Shown one piece after another: positions 25,001 through 34,251 of a stretch of 64,000 nt of DNA. The notes below the pieces were generated by a model that did not search any database, was not told the DNA's origin, and saw only the letters and a list, made by a program, of their open reading frames with translations. The stretch covers positions 42,391,892 through 42,455,891 of the forward strand of contig NC_081835.1 of NCBI RefSeq assembly GCF_030867095.1, written 5' to 3'. The position numbers were made by a program, and so were the translations under genes. Each line of letters starts with the position of its first letter. Position 1 is the stretch's first letter. This stretch comes from Alligator mississippiensis. Lineage: Eukaryota; Chordata; Crocodylia; Alligatoridae.

Positions 25001-27163
25001 TAAAGAAGCTCCTCAATCTGTGCAGATGGAGGCTTCTCCCCCTACCAGATCCATCACAAAGTCCCTGCTTTGCTGTTTTTCTGATGTGGAAAAGTCATTT
25101 CCCCTAGTCCCTTACAGCAGTCCTTTCCAATCAAAAGGCCCACCCAATAACTTGGAGGTAACATGCACTTTATGGGCACCCCCAGATATGATGGTACCTG
25201 CATGGATAGATCTGATGGCATTCTTCTCTGCCTCCAGGAAGGACACCAGAGCCATCATCACCCCCATAGTGCTGGACAGCGCTTCTTCTGACCCGTAGCG
25301 AGAGTATACTGGTTTGCCTGCCTCACTCAGCACAAACACATGTTTCTGATGCATGCGCCAGGCATCCATAGTCACATCCTCCTCTTCCTTTCCCGATAGC
25401 ACAGAGTCCCGTCGGCATGTCTGGGGTGAGAGGTCCAGCTTGTCCTCCTTGCTCTGCCTCATCTCTTCCTCCAGGTCCAAGGCCATACCTGTCAGCTGTG
25501 TGCTGAGCTCACTGAAGTCCTTGCTGATCTGCTCCATATTGGTCTGGTCAACCTCGTCCCCTTGCCCTTCCTCTGGGCTCCTGGATGTGACACCTGCATC
25601 CTCTGGGCTTGTCAGGTCCTCATAGGACCGGGTGTGAACAAACATTGTCCCCTCCTGACCTGCCCCTAGAAACCAACAAACCAGAGAGCTGTGGTCACTC
25701 CCAGCCATCTACGGAAATCCTTGGGCCAGTGCATGAATGCCCACCCCCCTCAGCTCCCCTTTCCTGCCAGATGGGTCAACAGCAGAACAGGAGCCTCTGA
25801 CACCAAGACAAAAATAAGCCCAGCTGGTTCACTTCCCCTTCCCTCCTCCCACAATGAGGAAGAAGTTAGCTTTATAGGGACCTATCCTCCTAACATGGCC
25901 AGTGTCACAAAATGATGCTGCCCCTTTAAATAGGATGTGCCTATCTCTAGCTACAGGCTGTGCAGGCACACACACAGCCCTTGATACTCTCCTGCAGCAC
26001 AAAGCTGGGGCTGGTGCCACTGCTTTATGGCCTTCCCTATCTCCACTCCAGAGCTGTGAGGGGACTTTAGTCAAGGCCACAGAAAACAGTCATAGGCAGC
26101 TGGAACCCTGCCATGACTGTGCTAAATGTGACTGCCCATAGTTTCTGGGCAAGACAAAGTAAGCCCCTGCCTCTGTGCCTGCAGACTGCCCTGGCTGAGC
26201 CAGTCATCACCCTCCCCCAAGGAACATGGGGAAGGTGATGTCTAAGTTAGATAAGCCCTGCCAAAGGCCTGCACTGTCCCCTCTTAGCAGGCTCCCCAAC
26301 CAGTGGGCAGAGCACAGAAAGGGAGAGCACATGAGGTTCCTCGTGTCACTCATACAAGGGCCAGTGACTATGTTTACTGAAGGAGAGGAAACTATAGGAG
26401 AGCAGAGTACAGAAGCAGAGGAATACTTAATGTGCCAAGAGGGGAGGTCTGTGGTCTAGAGGAATAGTCCTGCCATACCCATCTCTAGATAAGATCAGAT
26501 CCTGCCTTAACATAGTGGGAATTGTTCCTGGGAACTGAAATGTGGCTGGGACCCTAGCATAGATCTCACTGCCCCCCGGGCAGAAAAGTCAATGTTTAGA
26601 CCCCATGGCACTTTGCTCACCATGAAGCGTGCTCTGCAAATCCAGGGCCAGGGAGGTACATACTCTCCTGAACAGAAGCCAGCAGAAGGCTTGCACAAAT
26701 CCCATGCATGCTGGGATGGCAGTAACCTTTGTAGGATCCTCTTGCACCAGAATGTCTCCAGGGACAGAGACACAAGGTAGTGTGTGAGGGATGCAGCTCC
26801 TCTAGACTCATTCTGCCAAGATCCCTGAGAAGGGATTGGGGGACCCAGAATCAGCATGAAGTTCTTAGCAGCTGGTATCCAGGGCACCTGCTGGAGCACT
26901 GCTCACCCCAGTCTCCATCCCAATCCAAGACCAGCAGGGCAGGGGGGAAGAGTTCCTGGCCTCCCATAGCCAGAAGGACAATTGCATTGCTGGGGTATGG
27001 TTAACTCCATGGAGTGCAGCAATAATTTGCTCCTACCTGGTTCTGTTCCCTGTGCCAAACCTGGGGTAGGGCTCTCAGACCGCTCTGTGTGCTGCCCATC
27101 TGCTGGCACCAAGGATCCATTGGGCACTTCCCAGCCTTTTTTCTTGTGGACATCAGCAGCCAT
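18954..27163 (-). CDS. MON1A: MON1A, vacuolar fusion protein MON1 homolog A (spliced, 5 coding exons)
   Basis: MON1A pairs with CCZ1 to form the guanine-nucleotide exchange factor for RAB7, driving early-to-late endosome conversion and lysosome/autophagosome fusion on endosomal membranes. Coding exons join as 27163-27037, 25665-25198, 24555-23790, 21143-20996 and 19094-18954. That is 1650 bases: 549 codons and a TGA stop, close to the mammalian length of about 555. All junctions are GT/AG and phases match. The N-terminus (about residues 1-145) is acidic and low-complexity. Three longin-type domains follow, roughly 150-270, 300-410 and 440-549. The start ATG has G at +4 and sits in a context similar to mammalian MON1A. 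The paralogue MON1B is less likely because the N-terminal segment and the Q-K-H-V-F-V-L-S block fit MON1A, and because of the promoter neighbourhood. I see no disabling change. Confidence 0.95.
19148..19300 (+). mobile_element. MIR-like CORE-SINE fragment
   Basis: The phrase CTTCAGTTCCCATCTGTACA (about 19208-19227), followed by AGGGG, matches the central MIR block that usually reads CTCAGTTTCCCCATCTGTAAAATGGGG. The flanks are strongly diverged. Confidence 0.5.
20495..20605 (-). mobile_element. tRNA-related SINE fragment
   Basis: On the minus strand there is an A-box-like TAGCTCAAATGG (near 20580-20569) and, about 40 bases on, a B-box-like GAGTTTCATTCC. A tRNA-like head of about 75 bases could be drawn, but the stems are mismatched, so I call it a SINE and not a tRNA gene. 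Confidence 0.5.
20996..21143 (-). CDS. MON1A: MON1A fourth coding exon
   Basis: The acceptor TTTTCCTAG precedes CCCTGAGATTG, and the donor is TTGG/GTAAGA. It contributes one base to a split Ser codon and then 49 codons ([11 protein letters not shown] to N-E-N-L-L-A-W). It starts the third longin domain. Confidence 0.95.
21670..21770 (+). repeat. Ancient amniote interspersed repeat tail
   Basis: The phrase GCATCTGAAGAAGTGATTA, then AAAGCTTATACT and TTAGTCTATAAGGTGCAAAT, forms a repeat tail that recurs in reptile genomes. A second copy lies in inverted orientation at 63640-63720. I do not assign a family name. Confidence 0.55.
23593..23612 (+). repeat. Poly(T) run
   Basis: Twenty consecutive T. 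On the minus strand it is a poly(A) run inside a MON1A intron, possibly the tail of a retroposed repeat. Confidence 0.9.
23620..23715. repeat. Short interspersed repeat with GGGTGCTGAGCACC palindrome
   Basis: GGGTGCTGAGCACC (about 23634-23647) is self-complementary at its ends and is followed by AGTGGGTGCTTGAGCC and CCAGAGCACCCATGG, its partial inverse. The pattern is of a small foldback repeat common in reptilian DNA. Boundaries are approximate. Confidence 0.4.
23790..24555 (-). CDS. MON1A: MON1A third and largest coding exon
   Basis: The acceptor GAACAG precedes ATGGCTACAAG, and the donor is ACCAG/GTGAGA. It encodes about 255 residues from D-G-Y-K-V-V-F-V to S-S-G-L-F-T. This covers the end of the first longin domain and all of the second ([16 protein letters not shown] region). 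It is very close to mammalian MON1A. A (CT)n tract lies just upstream on the gene strand. Confidence 0.96.
24556..25197 (-). other. MON1A intron (second between coding exons)
   Basis: 642 bases with GT...AG ends on the minus strand. It carries the GA/CT microsatellite listed separately. Confidence 0.88.
24582..24659 (+). repeat. (GA)n microsatellite
   Basis: About 78 bases of GA repeats, with interruptions such as AAAG and GGGA, on the plus strand. In the MON1A transcript it reads (CU)n, 26 to 103 bases upstream of the acceptor of the 766-base exon. Confidence 0.95.
25198..25665 (-). CDS. MON1A: MON1A second coding exon
   Basis: The acceptor TTTCTAG precedes GGGCAGGTCAG, and the donor is GCAG/GTACCA. 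It encodes [11 protein letters not shown], an acidic stretch, then the start of the first longin domain ([15 protein letters not shown]). It ends in I-R-S-I-H-A. The linker (about residues 60-145) differs most from mammals, as expected for a disordered region. Confidence 0.95.
25666..27036 (-). other. MON1A intron (first between coding exons)
   Basis: GT...AG ends are seen on the minus strand. No repeat or gene is recognised in it. Confidence 0.85.
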
Positions 27164-27184
27164 TTCTCAGGGGATGACAGGGAC
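27037..27184 (-). CDS. MON1A: MON1A first coding exon (ATG at 27163)
   Basis: The acceptor ATTTACATGCAG is followed by 21 bases of 5' UTR and then ATG (27163-27161). It encodes 42 codons plus one base, ending [12 protein letters not shown] before donor CCAG/GTAGGA. The S-P-T-P-G region is shared with mammalian MON1A. The 5' UTR must come from a further exon to the right. Confidence 0.88.
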
Positions 27185-29308
27185 CTGCATGTAAATGAGA
27201 CCATCAACCCTTTGATACTTTTGTTACCTTTCTTGCTGCTCCCTGGCTGGGCAACAGAAGCAATGCGACACAGTGGACACTGGAGCTGCTGCCCTTCATC
27301 CCACTGATGGGATAGGGATAGGTCAGCGAAGTATTGACTGGATAGGGTAGCACTGGTGGTATGTGGAATCTCTGCTCCAAAGGAATACTTCATTTCAGCT
27401 TGCTTTATTAATGCCTGGAGCATCTTGGGGAGACAGAACACAAGAGAACACATAAGGCTTTGGTCACACATTATATACAGCATGCTCATGCTATGAAGCT
27501 ACCTTCTGAAGCTATCCTTAAATCTCGGTCTCTAGAATTAGTTCCTAGCAGCTGGAATGTATCTATAGGGGCACCCCTACAACAGTCAGGCTGAGATCAT
27601 GTTCAGTATACCCAACAGTAGGAAGACCTGAAGTTTTGTCTATAGAAGGGATGGTGCCTCTGGTGAAGGTCCCAAATGTGATTAAAGGGTTAAAGACCTA
27701 GCCCATTTAGAAAGGGCATATCCTTTGAGCAGCCCTAACAAAATTCAGATAGGAAGAGTCTACACCACATACATGCTGAGCCTAAGAGCAACCCTTGTCT
27801 GCTCACTTCTGTCAGCGTGAGCCAAACCCAGAAATTAGGCTAGTTTAGAGTAGCCCTGAGCACAAAACTCAGCACTGCTCTCAGACTCCCTTTCTCAAGC
27901 ATTGACTTGGTGCATGCTCAGGGCCACTCTAAGGTATTCTAATTTCCAGGCTCTGGCATGTGCTGAAGGGGAGTGAGGGGATGGGACGTGTTCCTTGGCA
28001 GTGCCCTGGGCTCAGTCTGGAGGCAGTACAAACGTAGCCCCAATGACATTTCTTTGGGTTGGGCTAGCTTGCTTTGACCAGGAAAGTTGATGAGACAGGT
28101 GAAGTGGGGAAATGTGGCCAATGTTTTGCTGGAAAGCAGAGCCTGCCTCTCATAAACATGCCATAGACAGGGGCTGATTGGGTTTAGTTTAGGGGAGGGG
28201 AAGATCAATCAGAAGCTCCTGAGGGCAAGAACAGAAGGAAATGGGGAGGCTGTGGAAGTAGGAAGGATGAGAAACAGGGATAGCCTACAGCGGGTGAAAC
28301 AGAATAGTCAGGCTAGGGTCAGGAACAAGGTCAGCCAGCCAGCCGTGCCAGTTGCTCAGGCTCTCACACATAGATGACAGAGTCTCTAGTTTATTTTCCT
28401 TGCACATCCTACCTCTTTTAGAGACACTCGAAAAGAATTACCCACTTTTAAAATGCCCTCCAATTCCTATCATTCTGAATAGGAGGGAGGCCACAAGCTG
28501 CCTTCCACTCAGACGTCCTCATTCAAAATGACTACCAACTCTTATTGATGCTAATGTAAGTGAAGCCATCAAGGGAAATATGAGTCTCCCATAGTGTCAG
28601 GAAGGAGACAGAAATACTATGAGGAGCAGCTGGGCTGTTACTTGGACAGCCTGTGTCCTCATTGCCAGTGAAATGTAAGAAGGCAGAGCTATTTTGAAAG
28701 AGGACAATTCTTTGTAGAATCCCTTATATAATATCATCCATTAGCCTCCTTTAAAATACAGTGATAGAGAAGAAGAGGAAAAAAATGACCAATACTCAGG
28801 GGTCTACTTAACTTGCAATGAGACAAAGCAATTTTCACGCCTTCGTCATGGCACAAAGAGCAGATTTTACAGGCATTTCTCAGCAATCCTGTTCCTCACC
28901 ACTAATTAGTGTAGGGCATTAGCTTTGCATTTAACTTCTTAAAAGATAGCACTGAAACATCTTCACTTCACTAACTCTCAATCATGTGATCTATGGCTGC
29001 AGTGATTGTGCATTGTCTTTGAACTGTGGTAAGCATTGGGACATTCTAAAGCAGCGTATTATCTGAATATGCTGAGGTGTTGGTTAAATTAATTTCAAGG
29101 GAAATTGTGGCAAATACAGTATTTCCTGGCAATCGTGGACAATGCTGTTTTTTTTGTGGTTTCTGCAAAAACCATGAAACCATGAATTAAGTAGACCCCT
29201 ACTGATACTCCTTAAAATTAATTCTTTAGATGTAACCTAAATAGAAAATCTAATTAAACTTTAAAAGCAGAAGGTGCCATATCTGTCTTACTCTGTCATT
29301 AATACCAG
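27185..29308 (-). other. MON1A 5' intron, unique-looking sequence
   Basis: No exon is recognised. This is taken as the start of a long 5' intron reaching to the CpG-rich patch near 46 kb, most of which is mobile-element sequence. Confidence 0.6.
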
Positions 29309-29663
29309 CCAGAGGGGGCGTGTCTACACAAGACACTTTACTCAAGATTAGAGCAAATTACTACCCCGTAAGTGTCACTGTCTACACGTGTAGACACTTA
29401 CTGTGCAGTAATTTACTCTAATCGCAAGTTAATTTGCTACCTATAAATACAAGTAGCAAATTTACTCAGGAGTAGTTACTGTGCAGTCCAGCACATGTAG
29501 ATGGCTGACCAGGAGCAAATGTGCGGACAGCAGGGGGCAGAAGATTGCTCCCTGCCCCCAGGAGCTGCCTGCTGCCAGGGCGGGCTCTGCCACCAGAGCT
29601 CAGGTGGAAACAATATCCCACTGCCCTGGCAGCACAAAGCTCCCAACCCCTATCTGCACTCAT
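29309..29663. mobile_element. Inverted-repeat DNA element (GTCTACAC family), left copy
   Basis: It begins GGGGGCGTGTCTACAC and contains internal inverted blocks (TACACGTGTAGACACTTAC, and GCAGTAATTTACTCTAATC against GATTAGAGCAAATTACT). The GC-rich part after 29510 resembles 32040-32160 and 39890-39980. The same GTCTACAC/GTAGATG words occur at 31909 and 40195, so these are members of one family. The right end here is not seen. Confidence 0.5.
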
Positions 29664-30317
29664 GATTGTACCAATCTCGAAGAACTTGCAGACATTTGGG
29701 AGGACAATGCAGATGATACCAATCTAGTGGTTGCAGGCATTTGGGAGGACAATGCAAATGTGGAAAATAATTTTGACAAACTGGAGAAATGTTTTAAATT
29801 AAATAGGAGGCAAGGCAATAAAGGAAGGTACTAAGTATTACACTGGGAATTATCATCTACACAAATACATGGTGGATAATGACTAGGTAATCAGCACTTC
29901 GGCAGAAAAGTAACTGGGAATTACAATACATCACAAATTGACCATAAGTCAAAAATGTCATAATGTTGTGAAAAAAACAAACATTATACTGGGATGGATA
30001 AACAGGACTGTCAAAGATAAGAAAACATGTGAAGTAGTCAGCACTGGTAAGGTTCCAAATGGAGCACTGTGTCCGGTTTTGGGTATCATACTTCAAGAAA
30101 GAGGTGGAGTTCATAAAAGAGAAACAGAAATTATCAGATATCCTGAAAACAGGATCTATGAGGAAAGTGTGAAAGAACTGGGATTTGTTTAGTCTAAAAA
30201 AAGATAGAAGGGGGGAGGGGCTGGTAACAGTCCTCAAATATGTAAAAGTTACTGCAAAGAACAAGGTAATAAATTCTTGTTATTGACTGCAGTTGGGAGA
30301 AATTATGGGCCTAAATT
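29664..30317 (+). mobile_element. Older CR1-type LINE, left part (interrupted)
   Basis: Degenerate CR1 3' sequence runs here, with many stops, up to CCTAAATT near 30317. It resumes with GCAGCAAGGAAGATTTAG at 31601. The join would be continuous CR1 sequence, so a younger CR1 has split it. Confidence 0.7.
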
Positions 30318-31595
30318 AGTAATTAAATTAAGCGGTTGTGATGTAGATTATTACACAGTCAGGTGGGTGGAGAATTGGCTTATGGGACGCACCTAGAGGG
30401 TGGAGGTGGATGGGTTGTTTTTGACCTGGAGAAATATGGGCAATGGAGTTCCCCAAGGTTTGGTCCTTGGACCAGTGCTGTTCAATATCTTCATCAGTGA
30501 CTTGGATGAGGGCGTGGAAAACACTCTGTCCAAATTTGTGGACGACACCAAATTACAGAGCTAAGTAAATGCGCTGGAGGGCAGAGAGCAGATTCAGGTG
30601 GATTTGGACAAATTGGGAAAGTGGGCAGATCAGAACAGGATGCAATTTAACAAAGATAAGTGCAAAGTGCTACATCTAGGGAGAAAGAATCACCAACACA
30701 CCTACAGACTGAGAGATGACTTTCTAAGCAGCACAGCAGCAGAAAGGGATCTCGGAGTCATAGCCGACTCCAAAATGAACATAAGTCATCAATGTAATGA
30801 AGTGATAAGTAAAGCCAACCACACTCTTTCATGCATTAGAAGATGCATCACCAGCAGGTCTAAAGAGGTGATGCTTCCCCTTTATGCAGCATTGGTAAGA
30901 CCACAGTTGGAGTACTGCATCCAGTTCTGGGCACCACACTTCAAGAGGGATGTGGATAACCTTGAGAGGGTCCAGAGGAGGGCTACTTATATGGTTAAGG
31001 GCCTGCAGGTAAGAAACTATGGGGAGAGACTGAGGGACTTGAACCTCTTCAGCCTCAGCAAAAGGAGGGTGAGAATGGATCTTTAGCTGTCTACAAATTC
31101 ATCGGGGGGGGAGGGGGTGGCAGCTTAGGTGATGGGCAGGGCGGGGCACGTGGGAGTGCTGATGCCCCCTCTGCAAGCGCTGGCCAATCACCACAGCCAC
31201 TCCCGGAAGCGGCTGTAGTGACCGGCCGTAGCAATCAGTCCTTGCAGGGGACCTCCCCAGTCGGCAGGACTGGTTGCAGGGGGAGCACGTCCCCCCCGAC
31301 TAAGGCAGCACCAGTTGCCCATGGGCACCCCTTGGGGTTACCAGGAACAATGGCCATAAACTGGCAGAGAGCAGATTTAGATTAGACATTAGGAAAAACT
31401 TCTTTACAGTGAGGGTTGCCAGAATCTGGAATAGGCTTCCAAGGGAGGTGGTGCTCTCCCCTACCTTGGAGGTCTTTAAGAGAAGACTAGACAAGCACCT
31501 AGCTGGGGTCATCTAATCCCAGCGCTCTTTCCTGCCCAGGGCAGGGAGTCAGACTCGATGGTCCCTTCCAACTCTAAAAATCTATGAAATCTATG
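30318..31595 (+). mobile_element. Younger CR1 LINE, 5'-truncated, nested
   Basis: It encodes the end of the CR1 reverse transcriptase. An F-V-D-D-T-K active-site block lies near 30536. The frame 30598-31086 runs from the L-D-K-L-G-K-W-A region to the R-R-A block, with one in-frame stop before it near 30561. The 3' UTR ends in TCTATGAAATCTATGAAA, the CR1-type terminal repeat. AAATT flanks both ends (30313-30317, 31596-31600). A GC-rich block at about 31105-31315 interrupts the usual 3' UTR. It is 5'-truncated, as most CR1 copies are, and not able to move. Confidence 0.85.
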
Positions 31596-31600
31596 AAATT

Positions 31601-31826
31601 GCAGCAAGGAAGATTTAGGTTAGACATTCAGAAAAAGCTATCACTGTAAGGACACTTAAGCACTGGACCAGATTACTTTGGGAGGTGCTGGAATCTCCAT
31701 CACTGGAAATTTTAGAGGGTTAGATAGATGAACGAACATCTGCCAGAAATGCTGTATGAAGAGTTGATTCAGCCTTGGAGCAGAGCTTGAACTAGATGAT
31801 TTCCTTAGGTTCTTTCCAACTGATTT
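31601..31826 (+). mobile_element. Older CR1-type LINE, right part
   Basis: This is the continuation of the copy at 29664-30317. It ends near TTCTTTCCAACTGATTTTC, without the TCTATGA repeats of the younger element. Confidence 0.65.
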
Positions 31827-31908
31827 TCAGTGAATGCACCTAAAAATGCATTTGATCCGGGATCAGTTTACTTGTGAGTAAACTATTCATGAGTAAAAGC
31901 TCCTGGGC

Positions 31909-32705
31909 AGGCGTCTACACATGCAGAGAAACGGGATTAGACTTGCTTCCTGGGGCCCTGCTATGGGTCTCTGCCACCACCAGGGGGAGGTTTAGGCTCC
32001 ACATGTATGCTAGCCCAGGGGCTGGCAGGGAACACTGGGCCAGGAGACAGCTGTCTCGTGGCCAGGGCTGGGACACTGCAACCTGCCCCTGGGGGCTGCC
32101 TGCTGCCAGGGTGGGGACAATGTCCCCCTGTCCCCACAGCATGGAACTCCTGGCCCTGGCTCCCTGATCAGGGGCAAGGGACTTGGAAAGAGTGGCAGGG
32201 GAGGGGCAGGTCCCAGGGGGCAGGTCTCAGCTGCAGGGGAGGGGCAGCCAGCAGCTAGTTTGATGCTAGCTGCCCCTCCGGCAGATCAAGGCAGGGGAAT
32301 GGGACCTGCCCCACTCTTGAGGCTCTTTCCAAGCTCTTTCACACAGGGCTGTGAGACCAGGACAGTTCCCAGCCTCCACCCTGCACTTAGGGCAGAGGCT
32401 GGGGAGCCTGTTTCCCACTCAGCTCTGTGAGCATGGAGCTGGGTGGGGAACAGGCCAGTATCTTATTCCCTGTTCACCTCAGCAAATGCAGAGCTGGGTG
32501 GGGAACAGGCTGGGGAGCTTGTTCTCCATTCAGCTCTGAGAGTGCGGATCTGAGTGAGGAACAGGCCGGGGATTATGTTCCCCGCTCAACTCCACGAGCA
32601 CAGAGCTAAGTGGAGACCAAGCTTCTCAGCCTGTTCCCTGCCCAGCTCCACATTCATGGACCTGGGCAGGGAACAGGCTTCCCAGCCCCAACCATCAGGG
32701 AGCTC
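31909..32705. mobile_element. GC-rich inverted-repeat element, left half (split by ERV-B)
   Basis: The left end GGCGTCTACACATG near 31909 is matched in inverted, diverged form by CATGTAGATGCGCC near 40197-40210. The GC-rich interior has homology to the element at 29309. The provirus at 32710-39688 sits inside it. Its last part here is a tandem repeat, listed separately. Confidence 0.5.
32370..32695 (+). repeat. Tandem repeat of about 70-75 bases, four to five copies
   Basis: Units carry GAGCTGGGTGGGGAACAGGC with variants, each followed by TGTTCCC-type blocks (near 32400, 32435, 32495, 32550, 32650). The units are diverged. Chance frames across it give repetitive peptides and are not genes. 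Confidence 0.65.
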
Positions 32706-32709
32706 CCAG
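32706..32709. repeat. ERV-B target-site duplication, left copy
   Basis: CCAG precedes the 5' LTR, and CCAG follows the 3' LTR at 39689-39692. Confidence 0.65.
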
Positions 32710-33158
32710 TATTGCAAAAATGTCTCATCTCATTACACAAAAGGCTTCACAGCTGAGAACTGTAAACTGCAAATTGTTTCTTCTTCTCTCTCCTCCATCA
32801 CTGCGGGGCCAGGAGGGGGGGGTCCTGTTAGGGGGAGAGAACAGTCCGAACAATGCTTGGTTCACAATAAGACTGACTCCTGTGGGAACACAGATTATTT
32901 ACTGCCTGCTTTACACATAAACTTTGCAGAAAACTGTAGCAAATCACAGATGCCACGATGGGATCTTGTTCATGAGAGGTATAAAAATGTATCTTCCAGC
33001 GTGGCTAGGGGTTGACATGGATTTGAGCTTTGAGCTCCCTTGTCGATCTGTTTGCAAACAAATAAACTTGAGATGGATCCAGCCTGAGTGTGTATGACTC
33101 TCTCTTGAGGTATATTGGAAAAGCCTCCAGGGACACGAAACTAGCCATTTGTGCAACA
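32710..33158 (+). repeat. ERV-B 5' LTR
   Basis: It begins TATTGCAAAA and ends TGTGCAACA. TATTGC is one base from the inverse of the end (TGTTGC), so the original start was probably TG. TATAAAA is at 32980-32986 and AATAAA at 33061-33066. Confidence 0.93.
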
Positions 33159-33660
33159 ATTTGGCGAGCCAGGCAGGAGATGTCCTTGGACTACCTCGGG
33201 GCCGGACGGTAAGATCGGAAAAGGGGTCCGTGAAGTGCGCACCAGACCGCTTTTGGAGTCTGTCACGGGCACTGGAACCGTGAGTCGGGGCACCCGAGAA
33301 GTTAAAGGCTCTCCTTTAAATGAGTCAACCAGGCTAAGTGGATCCGAAGAGACGGCGCCAGGGTGTTGACGGAGTAAGTATTCATTTGCCTTGTGTCATT
33401 TGAGAAGTCTTTTGGGGACTTTGTTGAGTGGTCTCTTGGGGAATTTGGAATTTTGGAACGTTCAGTATATAAGTCTGAACATTAGCCCCAGGGACTTTGT
33501 TCATTTAGAAACATGAGCCGCTGACCAGGTCTGGGACTAAGGCTGAGTCTAGCCGCCCCGATTCTGCCTGACAAGGTAGTGTCGAACGCAAGGGGGCTCA
33601 GCTGGAACCTCGTGACCCAGTGGACAGGTATTTGAGTGATTTTGTGTATTGGTTGACACA
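33159..33660 (+). other. ERV-B leader: tRNA-Arg primer site and splice donor
   Basis: TGGCGAGCCAGGCAGGAG at 33162-33179 is complementary, but for one base, to the 3' end of vertebrate tRNA-Arg(ACG) as I remember it. A splice donor (GGACG/GTAAGA) lies at 33208/33209. No frame of note precedes the gag start. Confidence 0.7.
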
Positions 33661-34077
33661 ATGGGTTCGGGTAGCTCCCGAGAAGAAAACTCCGCAACCC
33701 CATTAGGATGCATGCTAAGGAACTTTAGTAAGTTCAAAGGGGATTACGGGATAAAGATGTCAAAAGATAGATTAATTACTTTCTGTCAGGAGGAGTGGCC
33801 ATCATTTGGAGTGGGGTGGCCGAATATCGGTTCTTTTGATGTGAAATTGGCTAATGAAGTGTTAAGTGTGATAACAAAGGATGGTCATTGGGATCAGTAT
33901 CCGTATGTAGATTGCTGGGTGAGTGCTGTGATGAATCCCAGTCCCCCATGGGTACAGAAGTGTAAAGGAAAAATGTGTAAGATGCTATTGGCAAAAGACG
34001 CTGGGAGAAAGCCCCGAGTTCTCTTTAATTCTGATAGTGAGGGAAGATCTGACTCAAGGGTTATGGTGCAGGGATGA
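33661..34077 (+). pseudogene. gag: ERV-B gag remnant (matrix)
   Basis: The ATG at 33661 opens with Met-Gly-Ser-Gly-Ser-Ser, a myristoylation signal. About 138 codons remain open, with the fold pattern of a gammaretroviral matrix protein (Trp-rich helices, a W-P-x-F/I-G block), ending in TGA. An upstream in-frame ATG at 33649 exists, but the myristoylation start makes 33661 the natural one. Capsid and nucleocapsid are absent. Confidence 0.8.
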
Positions 34078-34251
34078 GGCTAAAACGCCACCGGACACAG
34101 ACCAAACGGATCGGGAAGGGATAGCTGACACAAGCCATTCTAAAACACCAATACCGGTGGGGGATGAAAGGAGAAACCTGAGGGGGGGCAGAAGAAAGCG
34201 GAAAGAACAAAGCTACAAGCTGAAATCTTCTTCCATGAAAACCTGATTGTA
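34078..34251 (+). other. ERV-B gag-pol junction with deletion
   Basis: About 170 bases of Lys/Arg-rich coding-like sequence link the matrix frame to reverse transcriptase. No zinc knuckle and no protease D-T/S-G motif are present, so roughly 1.5-2 kb of usual retroviral sequence is missing. Confidence 0.6.

Noticed and set aside
32339-33015. Repetitive-peptide frames before ERV-B
   Set aside because: They cross the tandem repeat and the 5' LTR with no conserved protein.
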